Below the pieces are notes generated by a model. The model searched no databases, was not told the DNA's origin, and was given only the letters and a program-made list of their open reading frames with translations. A stretch of 64,000 nt of DNA, from assembly GCA_036365515.1 (NCBI GenBank), contig CM070877.1, forward strand, positions 117,959,321-118,023,320. The letters are read 5' to 3'. The position numbers and the translations under genes are program-made. Origin of the DNA: Torymus aiolomorphi (taxonomy: Eukaryota > Arthropoda > Insecta > Hymenoptera > Torymidae). Shown here one piece after another: positions 1 to 12,894 of the stretch. The stretch's first letter is position 1. Each line of letters opens with the position of its first letter.

Positions 1-600
1 AGACGACTGAAGATATCAATCAACGGTCGCATTGTGCTGCGGGGATAATTTGACGCGCGGTTGAAAGGGCCCCGGATCTCGAATTCCACGATCGGATAAT
101 GGGCCGCGTGTCGGAGGGCCACGGCCTGAAAAAAGGCCACGCAAAACGAGAGAGAGAGAGGGGCCTAGGCCCTCGCGGGCCCTTCGCGCTCGCGCGCACC
201 TCCTACTCAATAATCGCTCCTCTCTCACCCTTTTCTGCGTCTCCTTTCTTCGTCCGAGGGAAAAGGCCGAGGGAGAGAGATAGCGTGGGCCCGGCCTCCC
301 GCCTACGCTCGATGACGTCGACTTTTCAAATTTATATGCCCTCGCACGCGCGCTGCCTCGCGCGCCCCTCCGATCTTTTTACCCGCGCGAGAGGAGGCAC
401 GCGGTCGATAATTCATCGATAACCAAAATAATAAATGCGCCGCGTCGCTCTCGCGTGGGAACTCCCGCCCGGCCGACATCTATCCTCCCGCCGAGTTTTT
501 CACCGCCTCTCATTTTTACTTTTAAGTTGGGTGCGCGTGTGTGCCTCCTTTTAAGACTCGAGAGCTCTTCAACCATATGTGACTTTTCAAACTTGAGATT
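1..600. other. CpG-rich island, no gene recognised
   Basis: GC-rich stretch with frequent CpG, short GAGAGA runs and pyrimidine tracts, in contrast with the AT-rich DNA that follows. Open frames here are short, overlap on both strands and consist of Arg/Ala/Pro/Ser-rich low-complexity translation, so I do not call a protein. It could be a promoter or enhancer-type island, but no core promoter or splice site was recognised. Confidence 0.45.
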
Positions 601-2450
601 TCCCTGGCCTGCTTCGTGAAAATCTCACATTTTTCCAAGTGGAAAGTAATCATGTGGTAGGGCGACTTCATTATTTTTTATTGCCTTGGGAACTAGCGGG
701 GAGTGTATCCTAATGACGAACTCACATATTTAACGATTCAAATTATTTCTATATTTATCAACTTTTTCAGAAAGATGGTTGACGTTATTTGCTTGCGTTC
801 TTCTATTCTTGTAAGGATTTTAATATTTTTTACGAAAATGAGTGATTTGCCATTCTCAAAGAGACGAAGTCATCAATACTCAGACGTATAAGATCCACTG
901 TTAGAAAGAAGCGTAAAAATTAGAGGAAACACGCTAGGATTGACGCAATTTCAAGCTGTTATTCGGTATATTTTTCCAAACAGAAAATTCACGGTTTCCC
1001 GTGCGAGTTGCTCGGTGAGAGCGGAATTTCCGTACATGTCGATTGTGCAAAACAGCAGCAAAAAGTCGGCGCGCGGGCTAAAGAGCACGTACGTACAGCG
1101 AGTTTCGCGAGGCATCGCACAATAGTCGTTGCTTACCGTCGGCACACGTATACGCGCGCACGCACGACAAAGCTATTCGTTCGCGCATGCCACTTTCTCT
1201 TTTCGACGCGACAGCCGATTTGAAAAGAGGCTAATACGCGCGTCGCGATTTCGATCGACGCGGGATGTGGGCTTCAAAGTATGCCGTGGAAAAAGAATGA
1301 AAGAAGGATATACAGATGCGAGAAAGTTAAGTGAGCACGATAACTCTGCTGGTATGGATTTCAGGACTTTTAGCAAGTTCGACTGAGAAATAAAGTAGGA
1401 GGGCGCTGGCCTTTCCGCGGCTCAGCGCCCCCCGGGGGTCACACCGGTCTGACGTTAAAATATCATTTGACTAGAGCGGGTATAACGACTCGATCGCGTG
1501 CTATTCCCATTGCCGCCCTCCGATACGTCACTCGGCTGGTGAGATGCCGCACGGACTAGCATTTACCCTCTTCGTCGGTCCTATGTTTCCACGAGAGCGA
1601 GATAACGAGAATATCATGTGTATACAAGATAGAGAATGCGGGAGTTCTAGATGTTCTGCTACGTATTACGGGCAAATTGAAACGTTCAAACACACAACTT
1701 CTCTACGCGCGCGCGCTGCTTTTCGCTCGGGTTTTTAATTCGCGGTTAGCACGACTGAACTCGGATTGCACAAAGTGCACGCTTTTGTGTGGAGCTCGCT
1801 GCAATTGAAACTAGAATTAACTCTGCTTTGTTGAAGCTTTGAAAAAGTGTATTAAGTTTTCTGTGAAAATATCTATTTTTGGTTATCCTATTTCTCCGAA
1901 ACGGAATAAATATTATTCCAATTATTCTACAATTCTCTTTTTATTAATAAAGATTTTTTACGAAATAATACTTTATAATGTTTTGGAATTTGCTAAATTA
2001 CAGGTATTGAAATACCTTTCATTTATGCGTACTCAATAAAATTTCTCGTTACAGTAACATAAAATTTTTATTACCGCAATAAAATCTTCTTGTCGTAACA
2101 GAGGTTTATTATCTATAATTATTGTAATACTTGACTAAAATACAATTTATTTCACGTTTTATAAGAAATAATTAATAAAAAGCCGATAAATTTTTAATTT
2201 CAAACGCAAATATTTTTCTCATCAACATTATAAATATTTATTGTGCTGAGAAATATTATTTTCACGCTCTCCGTTCAATAAGTTTGAAATTTCAGAAGCC
2301 AATATCTCCTCATTATTTTATTACCCATCAAAAATCACTCGTCTCCTCCACTCGAACAGACAATAGCCGAGCATTTAAAAGGCAAAAGGCTTTCTTCACC
2401 TTCTGTATTTTGACGTTCCCTAATTCTAATCCCATCCAACAGTGCCATTA
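601..2450. other. Mixed AT-rich intergenic or intronic DNA
   Basis: AT-rich DNA with a small CpG-rich patch near 1000-1450. The patch includes a short GC stem (GGGCGCTG...CAGCGCCC, about 1400-1432). No convincing ORF, exon, RNA gene or repeat boundary was seen. Confidence 0.4.
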
Positions 2451-2737
2451 TATCGTGCGCGCAAAGTGGGATAATGCGATTTTCAGTGGCTTTCCAGTCT
2501 TTTTCGCCGCGGGAGACGGAGAGGATCTGCCGCTCGAAATTTCCGTCTCTCTCCCTCTCTTCGCTTGGTTTTCAGAGGCGAAAGACACGGGCGCGTTCTC
2601 TCAATGGGGCTCGCTCGTCTCTTTTTTCCTTTCAGAGCTCTCGGCGGATCGCGCTCACAATAAGAATCGATCGGGTGAGTGGTACGCGCGCTGCAACTAC
2701 CTGTTCGTCGCCGCGGCACGCGCTCGACTCTTATTTC

Positions 2738-2770
<33 letters not shown>

Positions 2771-2830
2771 TTTCCCCGGGGCTCTATTTTCCCGTCTTTA
2801 GAAGGAGAAAGAGAGCCGCTTACCTAGGAT
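2450..2830. repeat. Pyrimidine-rich stretch with (CT)n microsatellite
   Basis: Long runs of C and T on the plus strand, including an uninterrupted CT dinucleotide run at about 2745-2770. The open frames here come from this low-complexity composition. The following DNA (2830-3560) shows no gene. Confidence 0.6.
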
Positions 2831-3559
2831 ATTTCGCCTGAAAAGAGCGCTATTTACGGGGAGTTTAGGGACGCACCGCGCGTCCTATTATTGCACCGGC
2901 GCATGAATGACGATTGTTCGTGCGGTTTGTTGTTCGACGGAGACAAGTGTCTTCCTGTGTTCGCCTGTCGTGCGCGAATAAAACGTGAAAAGGCTTTTGA
3001 TATAGAGGAGAAAAAAAGGAGGAGTGTCGGCATCACGGGTGAAAGAGAGACGGGAAAAGCGCACGCACTCGCGTGTATGATTCCGGTCTGCGGGCAGCAA
3101 CGTTTTCTATCAACCTGTCGATTGACGCTGCGTCTAATAAAGTCGCGCTCTGGGCGGCGATCCGAGTTTTCGGCCTCAATGTCGGTTCAACTGACTAATT
3201 TCGATCGACACGAGAGATATGCAAGAGGGCATCTCCGCTCTCTTGTCTCCTTTATCTTCGGGGGGCCACAAAAAGCCGAGTGTGTACGTGTGTGTGAGTG
3301 TATGATAATGAAGCCGACGACAGATTCTATTGAAAAGCATCGCGCGAGGCTAAACGGGGAGAGCAGTCAAGTCAGCAAATAATCAGCGTCATCAATCACA
3401 ATTGTAAAGCCAGGCGAGGAGAAGGACAAGGCGGAGGCTATACGTTGGAACGATGTCGAACACGATGCCCAACGTATATAACGCAAAGAGACAGGTTTTC
3501 TTTTTCTCTGGATGCTTCAAATGTCTTTTTCTTTCGTTACTTTGCTTACCTCTTTCTCT

Positions 3560-4520
3560 CGACTCCCCGGCAGCTGATAGCGACTGCGGCCCGAGGACTC
3601 TTTCGTACGCCCGGGTATAGAAAAGCAATGGAATGTTCACTTTCATCCTCTCGCACATCAAGCACTTCGCGCACTCGAAGAGTATCCAAGTCCGCTGTCG
3701 GCGAGCGAGTGCAACGTGTGCGGATTCCCTCGCCGCCGCCGTCCAAGGACTTCCTTCCAAGAAAGATCGTTGCACTTTTAAGGTAGCGCCGCTACTGGCC
3801 GCCGCGCGTCTTTGCTCGCTGCGAGGGAAGTAGCCGAGGGTGTCGCCGTCGTGGTGCTCGCTCTTCGGGGAAAGAAGCCTCTGCCCGTTGCGGCGGCGGC
3901 GGCGGCGGCGGCGGCGTGTAATGCGCTCGCGTGCGAGTCCGTCGCGCGGCTCGGCGAGTGCGCGAGATAGCGAGGGCCGGCGGCCGTTATCAGCGGGCAG
4001 GGAGCGGCGTGCGGGTGAGCGGCCGCTCGTCTCGAGGCGCTCTGACGTTCTGCGGCGATACCGCGAGGCCCGCCGGCCGTGCAGTCGCGGCGCTCGGCTT
4101 CCGCGGCGGTGCTCCCGCGAGCCGAGTCCGCCGGCCGAGCGGCGCTCTCCCACCACCGCCGCCTCCTTTATCGGCGCTCGCGGGCCGCGCTCGCCCCCAC
4201 CGCCCGGCGCCGACGCCACCACCGCCGCCGCCACCCCCTACCAGCCCGGCGGGTAGCTCGCCGCCCGGCCGCGGGGTGGCGGCTGCGTCCGCGCGGAGCG
4301 GCGGGCGGGGAGGAGCTCGGGGGTGTGCTTCCCCTCGCGCTTTCATCCCCCGGCGCGCGCCCGCGCTCCCACAAGTCCGCTGTCGCCGCGGCCGCGGGGT
4401 GGGGACGCGCCGAGACGCGCACGGGGGTGGGGGTGCGCGGAGGGGAACCCACTCCCCAGCGCCGCGGCACGCGCGAGCGTTTACGCCGAAACTCGCGAAT
4501 TTCGCCTCCGAGGGAAAGAG
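3560..4520. other. Strong CpG island with (GCG)n repeat
   Basis: One of the most GC-rich parts of the window, dense in CpG, with a trinucleotide GCG run at about 3890-3916 and several proline/arginine/glycine-type open frames on both strands. The frames overlap, none shows a domain, and their composition follows the GC content. The best reading is a CpG-rich regulatory or promoter-like island, possibly containing an untranslated first exon. No TATA box, initiator or splice donor could be tied to it. Confidence 0.5.
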
Positions 4521-4599
4521 ATGGACCGTGGTGTCGTTTTATTTTCGATTTTTTGCCTTTTTCAAAAGAGGGCAATACTGCTGTTTGAATGAATCCGCG

Positions 4600-6240
4600 G
4601 CCGGCACGGGGGAGAAAGTTTGGACTGTTATTGAAATACGGTTTTGCAGGATGATGACTGGATTATTTTTCAATCAAATTCAGACACAAGGAATTTTTAA
4701 TATTTTCATCAACTTGGACATATTTGTTTTTATACATTTTCTAGATATTTACAACAAGATGATTGCATGACTATTGAACACATATGTACATTGACACTTA
4801 CATAATTGTGTACTTAAATTACAGTATACTTACTATTTGTAATATTTAATTATTTACTAAACACAAAACGAATCTAATAATCATGCTACAAAAACACTTT
4901 GTTATTTTAAACGACTAACAAAACTAACAAAAAAAAAATAAAAAAAAATACAATTTTATGTAGTGACAGAAAACAGTACTGTTTTTGAAAATTGAGCCAC
5001 TGTTAAGATAAGCATGCCTTTGCAAGTGAAACTTCGAATCGATTTTTTGATAAAAATAACGCACAGTTACAAATAAAAAGTTTGATATTGCAATGAGCAT
5101 TATTTGGCATTTTAACATTTTTGTCACTAAACAATTTAAGCCCTTAAATAATTTAAATAATAAAATGAAATTTAAAAGCTTTAAAATTTTTTTCTACATT
5201 ATCTCATAGTATTTTATTATTTGAGAAAATGATTAAACAACAAAAATTTATGATATGAAAATTAGCCATCAAAAATAAATAATATTCTGAAATTTAAGTA
5301 CTATCAAGCAAATGATATATTAAATAACTTTTCTAAAACAAATACTATATAAAACTTATATAAGAGAGAGTATTGAGATAAATAGTAATTTATTAGTAGT
5401 ATTTATTTTATGGAATGTTCAGTAATAATATAAATTCTAATTTTTGTAATGCTATGAAATTCACCTTTTTTTCAAATTAACCCCGCACTTTTTGCCTGAT
5501 ATCAGTAGAAGTAATGTCTAAATACTTATCAAGTCACTTTTTTATCTTCCACTCATTATTTATAGTTACAAACTGTCTAGTTAAACTTTGTTTGCTTGGG
5601 TGCTTTTGCGGTTTTCGAGCAAGTATGGATTTTTATTAAAATTATATGTAGTTGTCTGAAATAGTTTTTCCAAAAAATAACATTGACAAATTGTTTCGAG
5701 TAATAAAGTGTCCAAGTATTTTTGTCACTTATTAGAACCGCGACGAAAACAGGCAACGAAGTTATTTTTCAGTTGGCGTGCGTGCGGTCGATACGAAAAT
5801 TCACTGAGCATTATCTTATCAATTTCTTTATCCCTAACACGAATGTTTATCGCGGGCACGTTTATTTATAGCCGATACGAGGTAAAAATTTGTCCTTGAT
5901 GTTTCCGGTATTTGTTTAACCGTCATTCCAAAAAGTACTTTTAAGAGTCGATTGGCGATAACGAAATTTTCAACACGTATAAAAAAAACTCGTCATTACA
6001 GTAAACATAAATCTTTTTTAATTCCAGTCTCGCGGCTTTGAGATTACGGTATCAATAGGGTAAATTTGCATGAAGCAGAGTGAATTTGGCGCGTGATCAA
6101 TCGGATAAATGAAATGAATGCAATTTCTCTACACTGGGCTGCGCACCGCATTATAAAGCGTCTCGTCATTACGACGACCTTAGAGCTCTTATTAGTTTAA
6201 CTAAACGGCCATAATAACCAAGTCGACTCACATTACTGCA
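4600..6240. other. AT-rich DNA, nothing recognised
   Basis: Low-complexity AT-rich sequence with homopolymer runs. I see no ORF with coding character, no splice-bounded exon, no tRNA-like fold and no terminal repeat. Confidence 0.5.
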
Positions 6241-6249
6241 TACACATGC

Positions 6250-7450
6250 GGGGGCTGCGTGTATCTCAATTACCGTTTCACAACACCAGCGTGTGCGTCG
6301 TCGCTCGTCTGCGGCTCTCTCCCTCTCTCTCCTGGGCCGCGCACGTACGTATGTATATACCGGCGAGAGAGGGACTAGTATCGTCGCATCTCTCGCATGC
6401 CGGTGCACATGTACATCAATGTAGAACACACACGGCCGGCCACACGTAGGTACATATATATATATTCGTGCATCTGCATACAGGCGCTCTCTCTCCCCTC
6501 GCGCACATGTCCCCGCGTGTCGTCGCGCGAGCCGCGCGTATTATATCAGCGCCGTCCGCCGCCGTAAGTCGTGCGTTAATTGATCTATATCCCTCGTATC
6601 GGCGGGACACCGGCGTGTCATTAGACGGGCGAAGGAGCCAGGAGAGGCGAGAGAGCGTCGCTCCCGCTGCGGCCTGCGACGAGGGGGTTGGCACGCGCAG
6701 AACTGCCTCGGCGCGAACTTGATCGCGGTGTCCTAAGCCACTGCGCTCTTCCCCTTCGGCAGCAGCTCGGCACTTTCGCCAACTAAAAGCTCTCCCCATC
6801 CCTTCTACTCGCGCAGCGCCGCCGCGGCATTCCGCGCTCTCGCGGCTCTTACTGCTGACGGCGAAGAAGCTCGCAGGGGCGGCATCCCCCTCCAAGGCGC
6901 GATCGCGCGGATTCCCGCGCCGCGGCACATACGCGAAAATTCCGCAATTCTGTGTGTGCGTGCATCACGGTGTGTTATACGCTCCACCCCGCGCGCGCCG
7001 GATGCGATCTTTTTTCGTAACTCCGCCTCGGCGGCGACGACGGCGGCGGCGGCGGCGCTGGAGGAGAGAAAAACGCACGCGAGAGCGGCGACCCCACTTC
7101 TTCTTTCGCGCGCGAGTCCCCGCCCAGCGCGAGATCGCAACATCCCCCACCCGCCGGCTCTCATCCCCCGCCGACGGCTTCCCCTTTTTTTCCTCGTTTC
7201 GCGCTCGCTTGCGCGGCTGTGCCTGTGTGCCGGCCGCTCCCCTCTCTTTCGCGCGCCGCTCACGCATTCTTCGCCCGAGCTCGGGTGTGTGCGCACGCCG
7301 AGCAAGCCTGTGTGCGTGGTGCTGCTCTAGGGAAGCGTCGCGACGACGCCGATAATGCACGCGGAGGCTCACGCCATCTGCGCGCGACGTCGGCCGCCGG
7401 TACGCCAGGACGCTACCGCGACGAAGCCGCGACGAATTCGTGACTGGTAG
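6250..7450. other. CpG island
   Basis: GC-rich, CpG-rich block with a short GCG run near 7035-7060 and many overlapping low-complexity frames on both strands. No protein domain or splice structure can be supported. It resembles the 3.6-4.5 kb and 54.4-55.5 kb islands and is probably regulatory or promoter-like. Confidence 0.45.
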
Positions 7451-10034
7451 ATGGCGGCATGGGTTCTTATCTGCGTCTCTGATTTGGTATTTTAGCGACT
7501 TGCAGCTTTTTCAGGCCATAGCAGGATGTGAGGTGGCAGTTTTTTTTAAGGAGATGAATATCCCGTTGGAATGTAGGTGCAGTTGTCGTCTCGCATCGGA
7601 CGCGGGCGGACTGGTTTGAATAAAATTTTAATATTCTATTTACAATTCGCAATGTTTAATTGTTATGTACATGATTGATGTCGAGCAAAATGAGAGATCG
7701 ATGAAATGACTAAACGATAAATAATAGATACTATTATTTAACGTTTAGCTGACTTAGTGGTTTTTAAACGTTTATTTAAATTGCTATTTGTAACTGTTTA
7801 CTAAACATATGACAAATCAAGCAAGTTTGCAAGTAGTACATTTAATTAAATAGTATTATATTACGCGTGCGATTGTACCTTAGATGCAAATCTGCGAATT
7901 CATCGTTACCGACGTAGCATTTTTCACTCTGTTCATTTTTTCTACGCCTTCTTGTATGCTGGCGACACCTGGGAAGAAACGATGTAAGGGGTAACTCACC
8001 CCATTGCTCGCTCACCCTTCTCTGATAATACCGCAGCGCTTCATTTTATTTCAAGTAATCTGTAACAAAAATTTATTTATTTAACCAGATTGATTACTGT
8101 TCCGCACAAAACGGAATTCGCGGCGAGTGATTGGGAAATATAAAAATAAACACAAAATGCATCCAAAGTTTCGTTTATTCTCATGCTTGATTAGCACCTT
8201 ATTCAAATGTTAATGACTCAATCACAAACGACAAAATCAACAACTTAGCTTCTTCTTAGCAACGGTCTTTTTTTGTTTTTCGAACTAATCGCAACCTTAG
8301 TAAATATATGTATATAATCAATAATGATATAAATTTACATAAACGCTTTTTTCTACTTTTTGAGTATTTATAATTAATATGTATCCCTAACAATTACATA
8401 AAGTAAATAAAATATATAAAAATAAAATTTATTAATTTTATTGTATTAGCTTAAATTAAATCATATCATCAGTTTTTTATTTTGTAACAAATACTTTTTT
8501 ATATTAAATTTTTTATTTTGTCGTTTTATTTTCTAAATGTTTGTATATTTTCTTACGTCATCTTAGCATGTACAAAATTGGCCAACGTGTGGAGGTAAGG
8601 AGAGGTTGTACAAGATAATGGTTTTTCTAAACGTTTTTAAGCTATAGTCGCAGTTTATTAAAAGATATTAGTGTGGGTTCCCTGGCTTGGGTAGATCTCT
8701 ATTTTAAAACAAGTTAATTAAGATCTGTACAGACACTCCCATTTCCCTAACCTGATAAGAAAGTTACACATGCTTGAGCAAGCAAATAACTAGGCGCGAG
8801 ATGGGACTTAAACAGACCCCCTGATTAATTTGGTTCGTCAAATTTATGTATACAAAGTGTATACATATATAAGGAGATATCATTTCTCTAGCCAAATATG
8901 AAAATAAAATAAACATTAAGGTGGATTGTTTTGGAACTTATACTCTGAATCTATAAGCTTTACATCTGATGGTCATTTAGCAAGAGAAATTTTTATAATT
9001 AAAATTCAGACCTAATTTCAAGAAATAGGCAATACTAATTGATTTAGATAATTATTTAAGAAGCATTAGCCGTTTATTCAAAGTACATTGAATCATCCTG
9101 ATCTAACCCTATTATAGAGGCACCCACTTATGTTCATGTATAGCAGAGTAAATTTCTACTTGACAGTAAGTATCCATGTGAGTAAATTTGCATTCTATTG
9201 AGCTGAAACAACCGTCAACCATTTTTTAATCCATATATTATTAAGATACCTTAATTACTACTTAATATGTTAAACATTTGTTAAAATAAATAATTTCATT
9301 TCGTGGTATTTGAAGAAATAATATATTCCGATACAAGTATGCAAAGCCGGTGACTAGCACAGGGGTATATTGTTACCCGAGCGAAGCGAGGGCGAAAAAA
9401 CACCTGTGCGAAAATCACCCGCTTCGCTTACTCATGTACTTAGTGAACTTTATTTTTTCTACGGAGTGAGCGAAACCTTTTCATGCTTCACGAGCGCGAA
9501 GTTTGTCGACAATCATATACAAGTCAAGAAAGAATAATGGTATAGGGTGTGCGAAGTAAAACGATCTGCATATGCTTGCTTCTCCGTGCTAGCCCTCAAA
9601 AGAATGTGTAAAACAAAAGCTTCGTGAACACAAAACAAGCACAAAATGACAAGTTTTGAGCACTCCATTTTATCATACTTTCTGCAAGTCTTGACAATGT
9701 TAGCACATTATTATTCTCATATATTTTAAATTTGTATATCAATTTATAAAAAATAACATTTGAAAATATATGTAAAGATTTAGCTAATGATACTTTAAGA
9801 TATACATTTCTAAATCAAAACAATATCAATATTTTTCTTTAAAAATTAGATTGTGAAATATTGCTTTCCGATATTAAAAATTAATTTAAAAAATAATTTA
9901 AAAATTAACTTAAAAGAAAATAATAAAGTTAGATTAATTTAAATTAAGTTTGATGAAGCGAAGTACAAACATATTGGTAACGCCTTTTATTATACCCTTG
10001 TTCTAAATTAAAAATCCCTTTAGGGCATTTCGTA
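7451..10034. other. AT-rich DNA, no gene
   Basis: AT-rich sequence. A small patch at about 9350-9500 carries repeated GCGAAGCGAG-type words and a CACAGG...CCTGTG pair that may be a repeat remnant, but I could not define ends. No exon or RNA gene was recognised. Confidence 0.4.
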
Positions 10035-10038
10035 TTAA

Positions 10039-10786
10039 CCCATTAACGCCCACGGGGACACTTTTTCATCACTTCTTCAGAGCTCGCTAGATGGGATAAA
10101 TTTGGGTCTAAAAAATTTTTGAACACATGAAATTCATAGATTTTTCATCTATCTTTCCAATGGTGACATCGAAAATTAGAAAAAAAATTTTTTATTACTC
10201 AAAAATAAAGTTTAAGTGTAAAAAAAAAAATTTTTTTTTTTATTGGATTTTTTATCAACTGTCCGTTATGCAATCATCTTGAAACCAATTTAGATGGTGG
10301 AGGGATTGTCTGAACTTCAAAAAACTGTCCTTGGAAAGCTAATTTTGTCACCTGAATGATCCAAAATGGCGTCCGAAACGAGAATTTTCTTATGTTTAGG
10401 ACGCTTTAACTAAAAAAACTATAAGCTTTTCGAAAAAAATGATAATTATAAAAAGTGCTTAGAATTCATCAAAGAATACAATAGAATTTTTGCAGAATTT
10501 TTGGAAAAAAATTCTTCAAAAATTCTATTGTATTCTTTGATGAATTCTAAGCACTTTTTGTAATTATCATTTTTTTCGAAAAGCGTATAGTTTTTTAGTT
10601 AAAGCGAGCGAACGTAACGAGCGAAAATTCTCGTTCCGGACGCCATTTTGGACCATTTAGGTGACAAAATCAACTTTCCAGGAACAGTTTTTTGAAGTTC
10701 AGACAAAATTTTTTAGGCCCAAATTTATCCCATCTAGCGAGCTCTAAAGAAGTGGTGAAAAAAGTGTCCCCGTGGGCGTTAATGGG
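10039..10786. mobile_element. piggyBac-like MITE with TTAA duplications
   Basis: A 748-bp near-palindrome. The ends are inverted copies beginning CCCATTAACGCCCACGGGG, and they sit directly inside TTAA on both sides (10035-10038 and 10787-10790). TTAA duplication with a CCC terminus is the signature of piggyBac elements. The arms meet around 10490-10510 in a long stem. No transposase frame remains, so this is a non-autonomous copy. Family assignment rests on the target site and termini alone. Confidence 0.8.
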
Positions 10787-10790
10787 TTAA

Positions 10791-12179
10791 GGTTTGAACT
10801 GTATTAAATTATTATTACTAGGCCCCTTATAAAACAAATCATAATCAACAAAATCTTTCATCGAAACACCGTGTTATAGTAGTTTTGAACCGTAATGTAG
10901 TATTCTGAGATGACTTATCCATTAACCCCTTCCTTCCACTAACAAGGGGGTCATCAGGAATGGGGGTTCTTGATTTTAATGAAACTCTGCTAAATGCCTT
11001 TATTTGCAAAATAAATGAACACGTATATCGGTGTTTTCCTAAATGGGTCTTTTCTCTAAGGGAAACGGTTGTTTCCATAAACTTAAATATTTTTATACCT
11101 AAAGGCCTAAAATTATTTATCATAGACGAGGTGAACGTAGAAAGTAAGAGATTCCATTTAAAACTTATTCGGTTGAAAAATCTTTATTTGTTCAATAGGA
11201 ATACGAGATAAAAGTAGGCTAGTAAAATAACTAAAAGTTTTCTTATTAGAAAAGGGTTCGAAATGCACGTATTTTATTTACTAATTTTATATCACACATA
11301 AGTTTGGTTTAAATTAAGACTTTTGAACGAAACAGATCTTATTTTGAAGTTTAATCTCGTCTAAGATTGATACTTTTAGGACTTTTAGCTATCAAGCTAT
11401 TTAAGTTTTTCAAAACACCCATTTCCCCTAGATTTTTCGAAAAATACCCATATCTCTATTAGTAAGGCTCGTTCAGAAAACACCGAGTTTTATGGAAATC
11501 CAGGACCCGTATCCCGGGTGCTCACCTTATAAGTGCTTCCAGCTCTTTCAACCATAATATTCCTAAATAGGGCTACAAATTTTGTAATAAGATGGTCAAT
11601 GCGTAATATTTGAACCCTGACAAACGTACAATTGTTTCCACATAGAAGCTTTGTGATAATGAAAAAAAAGTTTTCAAAAAATCATATTAAAAAGATCGCT
11701 TATAAAATAATATTTTAAAATTTTCCGAATCTTTTTCACTTGTTTACAAGAGCATTAATCTGAAATACAGTTAGCTAATTTTTTATGTAGCTCTTATGAG
11801 TCTTATCACGGCTAATTTGAATTTTAGAGTGTTTGAAATTTGTTTCTAGTAGAAGGTAGATAAATTGTATTTTAATGCATGTTTATTCATTTTTGTCGAT
11901 TGCAAAATTGCTTTAAAAAAAAAAATGAAAAATCTTTCTTGGATGAAAATGTACAAATTAACCCCACATGATGAAGCAAAGTAAAAATGCTCTTTTTACG
12001 TTTTAGCTACGTCTGAAGTCAATATCACTTCCAGGATATCCCAAATTTATTTTTTAGTGAAAGATGCACTATATGTTGATGTCTATTCAATACTTTTTCT
12101 AAACATGCTTGCAGAAACATAAAAAAATTTCCGCTTAAGATGGCCGAATTACCCAGAGTTACCTTATAAGACTAATTAT
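10791..12179. other. AT-rich DNA, no gene
   Basis: No coding exon or repeat boundary could be supported. The short opposing frames near 10845-11211 lack domain similarity and overlap on both strands. Confidence 0.4.
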
Positions 12180-12181
12180 GT

Positions 12182-12322
12182 CCCTGGTGGAAATCGATTC
12201 CATTATTTACCTAATAAATAGTTAGCTTCCCCAATAATCGTCAAAAACTAGACACTTTTCTTGGCCATTTCTATTCATCGATGAAACGGTTTTTCAGAAT
12301 AATAGAATAAGTTTTTTCACAT

Positions 12323-12415
<93 letters not shown>

Positions 12416-12791
12416 ATATAAAAGTTGGCCAGTTGTTTTAGCTAGAAAATGCCTAGTAAGAGGATTATTAATATGGCGAGGAGTGAGAGAGACAGAACCA
12501 AACGGAAAAGTCACTGTTTTCGTTTGCATCCTCTGAGGCAGTATTATAAACGAATTAAATACCAATAATTCGTGTTTACATATCCGTTAGCAATCATTTT
12601 TTAATATTTGGTTTTAAATACATGATCAAATCACAGAGAAAATTTAGTAAAAACATTTTAAGGCTGTGTTTTCTCCATTAAATAGAAAATATGACCGAAA
12701 ACATCGTTTCATCACTAACCAGAAATTAGCTATTTTTGCTAGCTATTTATTATTTTTCTGGCCATTTCCGATAGAGAAATTTCTACCAGGG
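12182..12791. mobile_element. CCCTGGTAGAAA-family inverted-repeat element, copy 1
   Basis: Begins CCCTGGTGGAAATCG and ends with the inverted ATTTCTACCAGGG. It is flanked by GT on both sides (12180-12181 and 12792-12793), a probable 2-bp target duplication. It contains the (AC)n run at 12327-12411 and family-specific inner words such as GAAACG(A/G)TTTTTC and GCTATTTATTA. Near 12479-12500 it carries a short reading that also occurs in the 60-kb copy (peptide RSERDR), possibly a scrap of transposase coding sequence. Confidence 0.7.
12327..12411. repeat. (AC)n microsatellite
   Basis: Uninterrupted AC dinucleotide repeat of about 85 bp within the CCCTGG element. The all-Cys/Val minus-strand frame over it is an artefact of the repeat. 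Confidence 0.95.
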
Positions 12792-12894
12792 GTATACATT
12801 ATATATTATCATATATTTACGAAATTCTTAGAATTAAAGTAATTACCAAAAAATTAAAAAAGTAAAAACATACAAAGTGATGTTTCATAGAAAT

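Noticed and set aside
3392..4770. Frames of 280 and 279 aa on opposite strands in a CpG island
   Set aside because: Arg/Ala/Pro/Gly-rich composition, overlapping on both strands, no domains, no splice structure. GC content alone explains long open frames.
9340..9500. GCGAAGCGAG-rich patch as a small element
   Set aside because: Recurrent words are seen, but I could not find matching ends or a target duplication.
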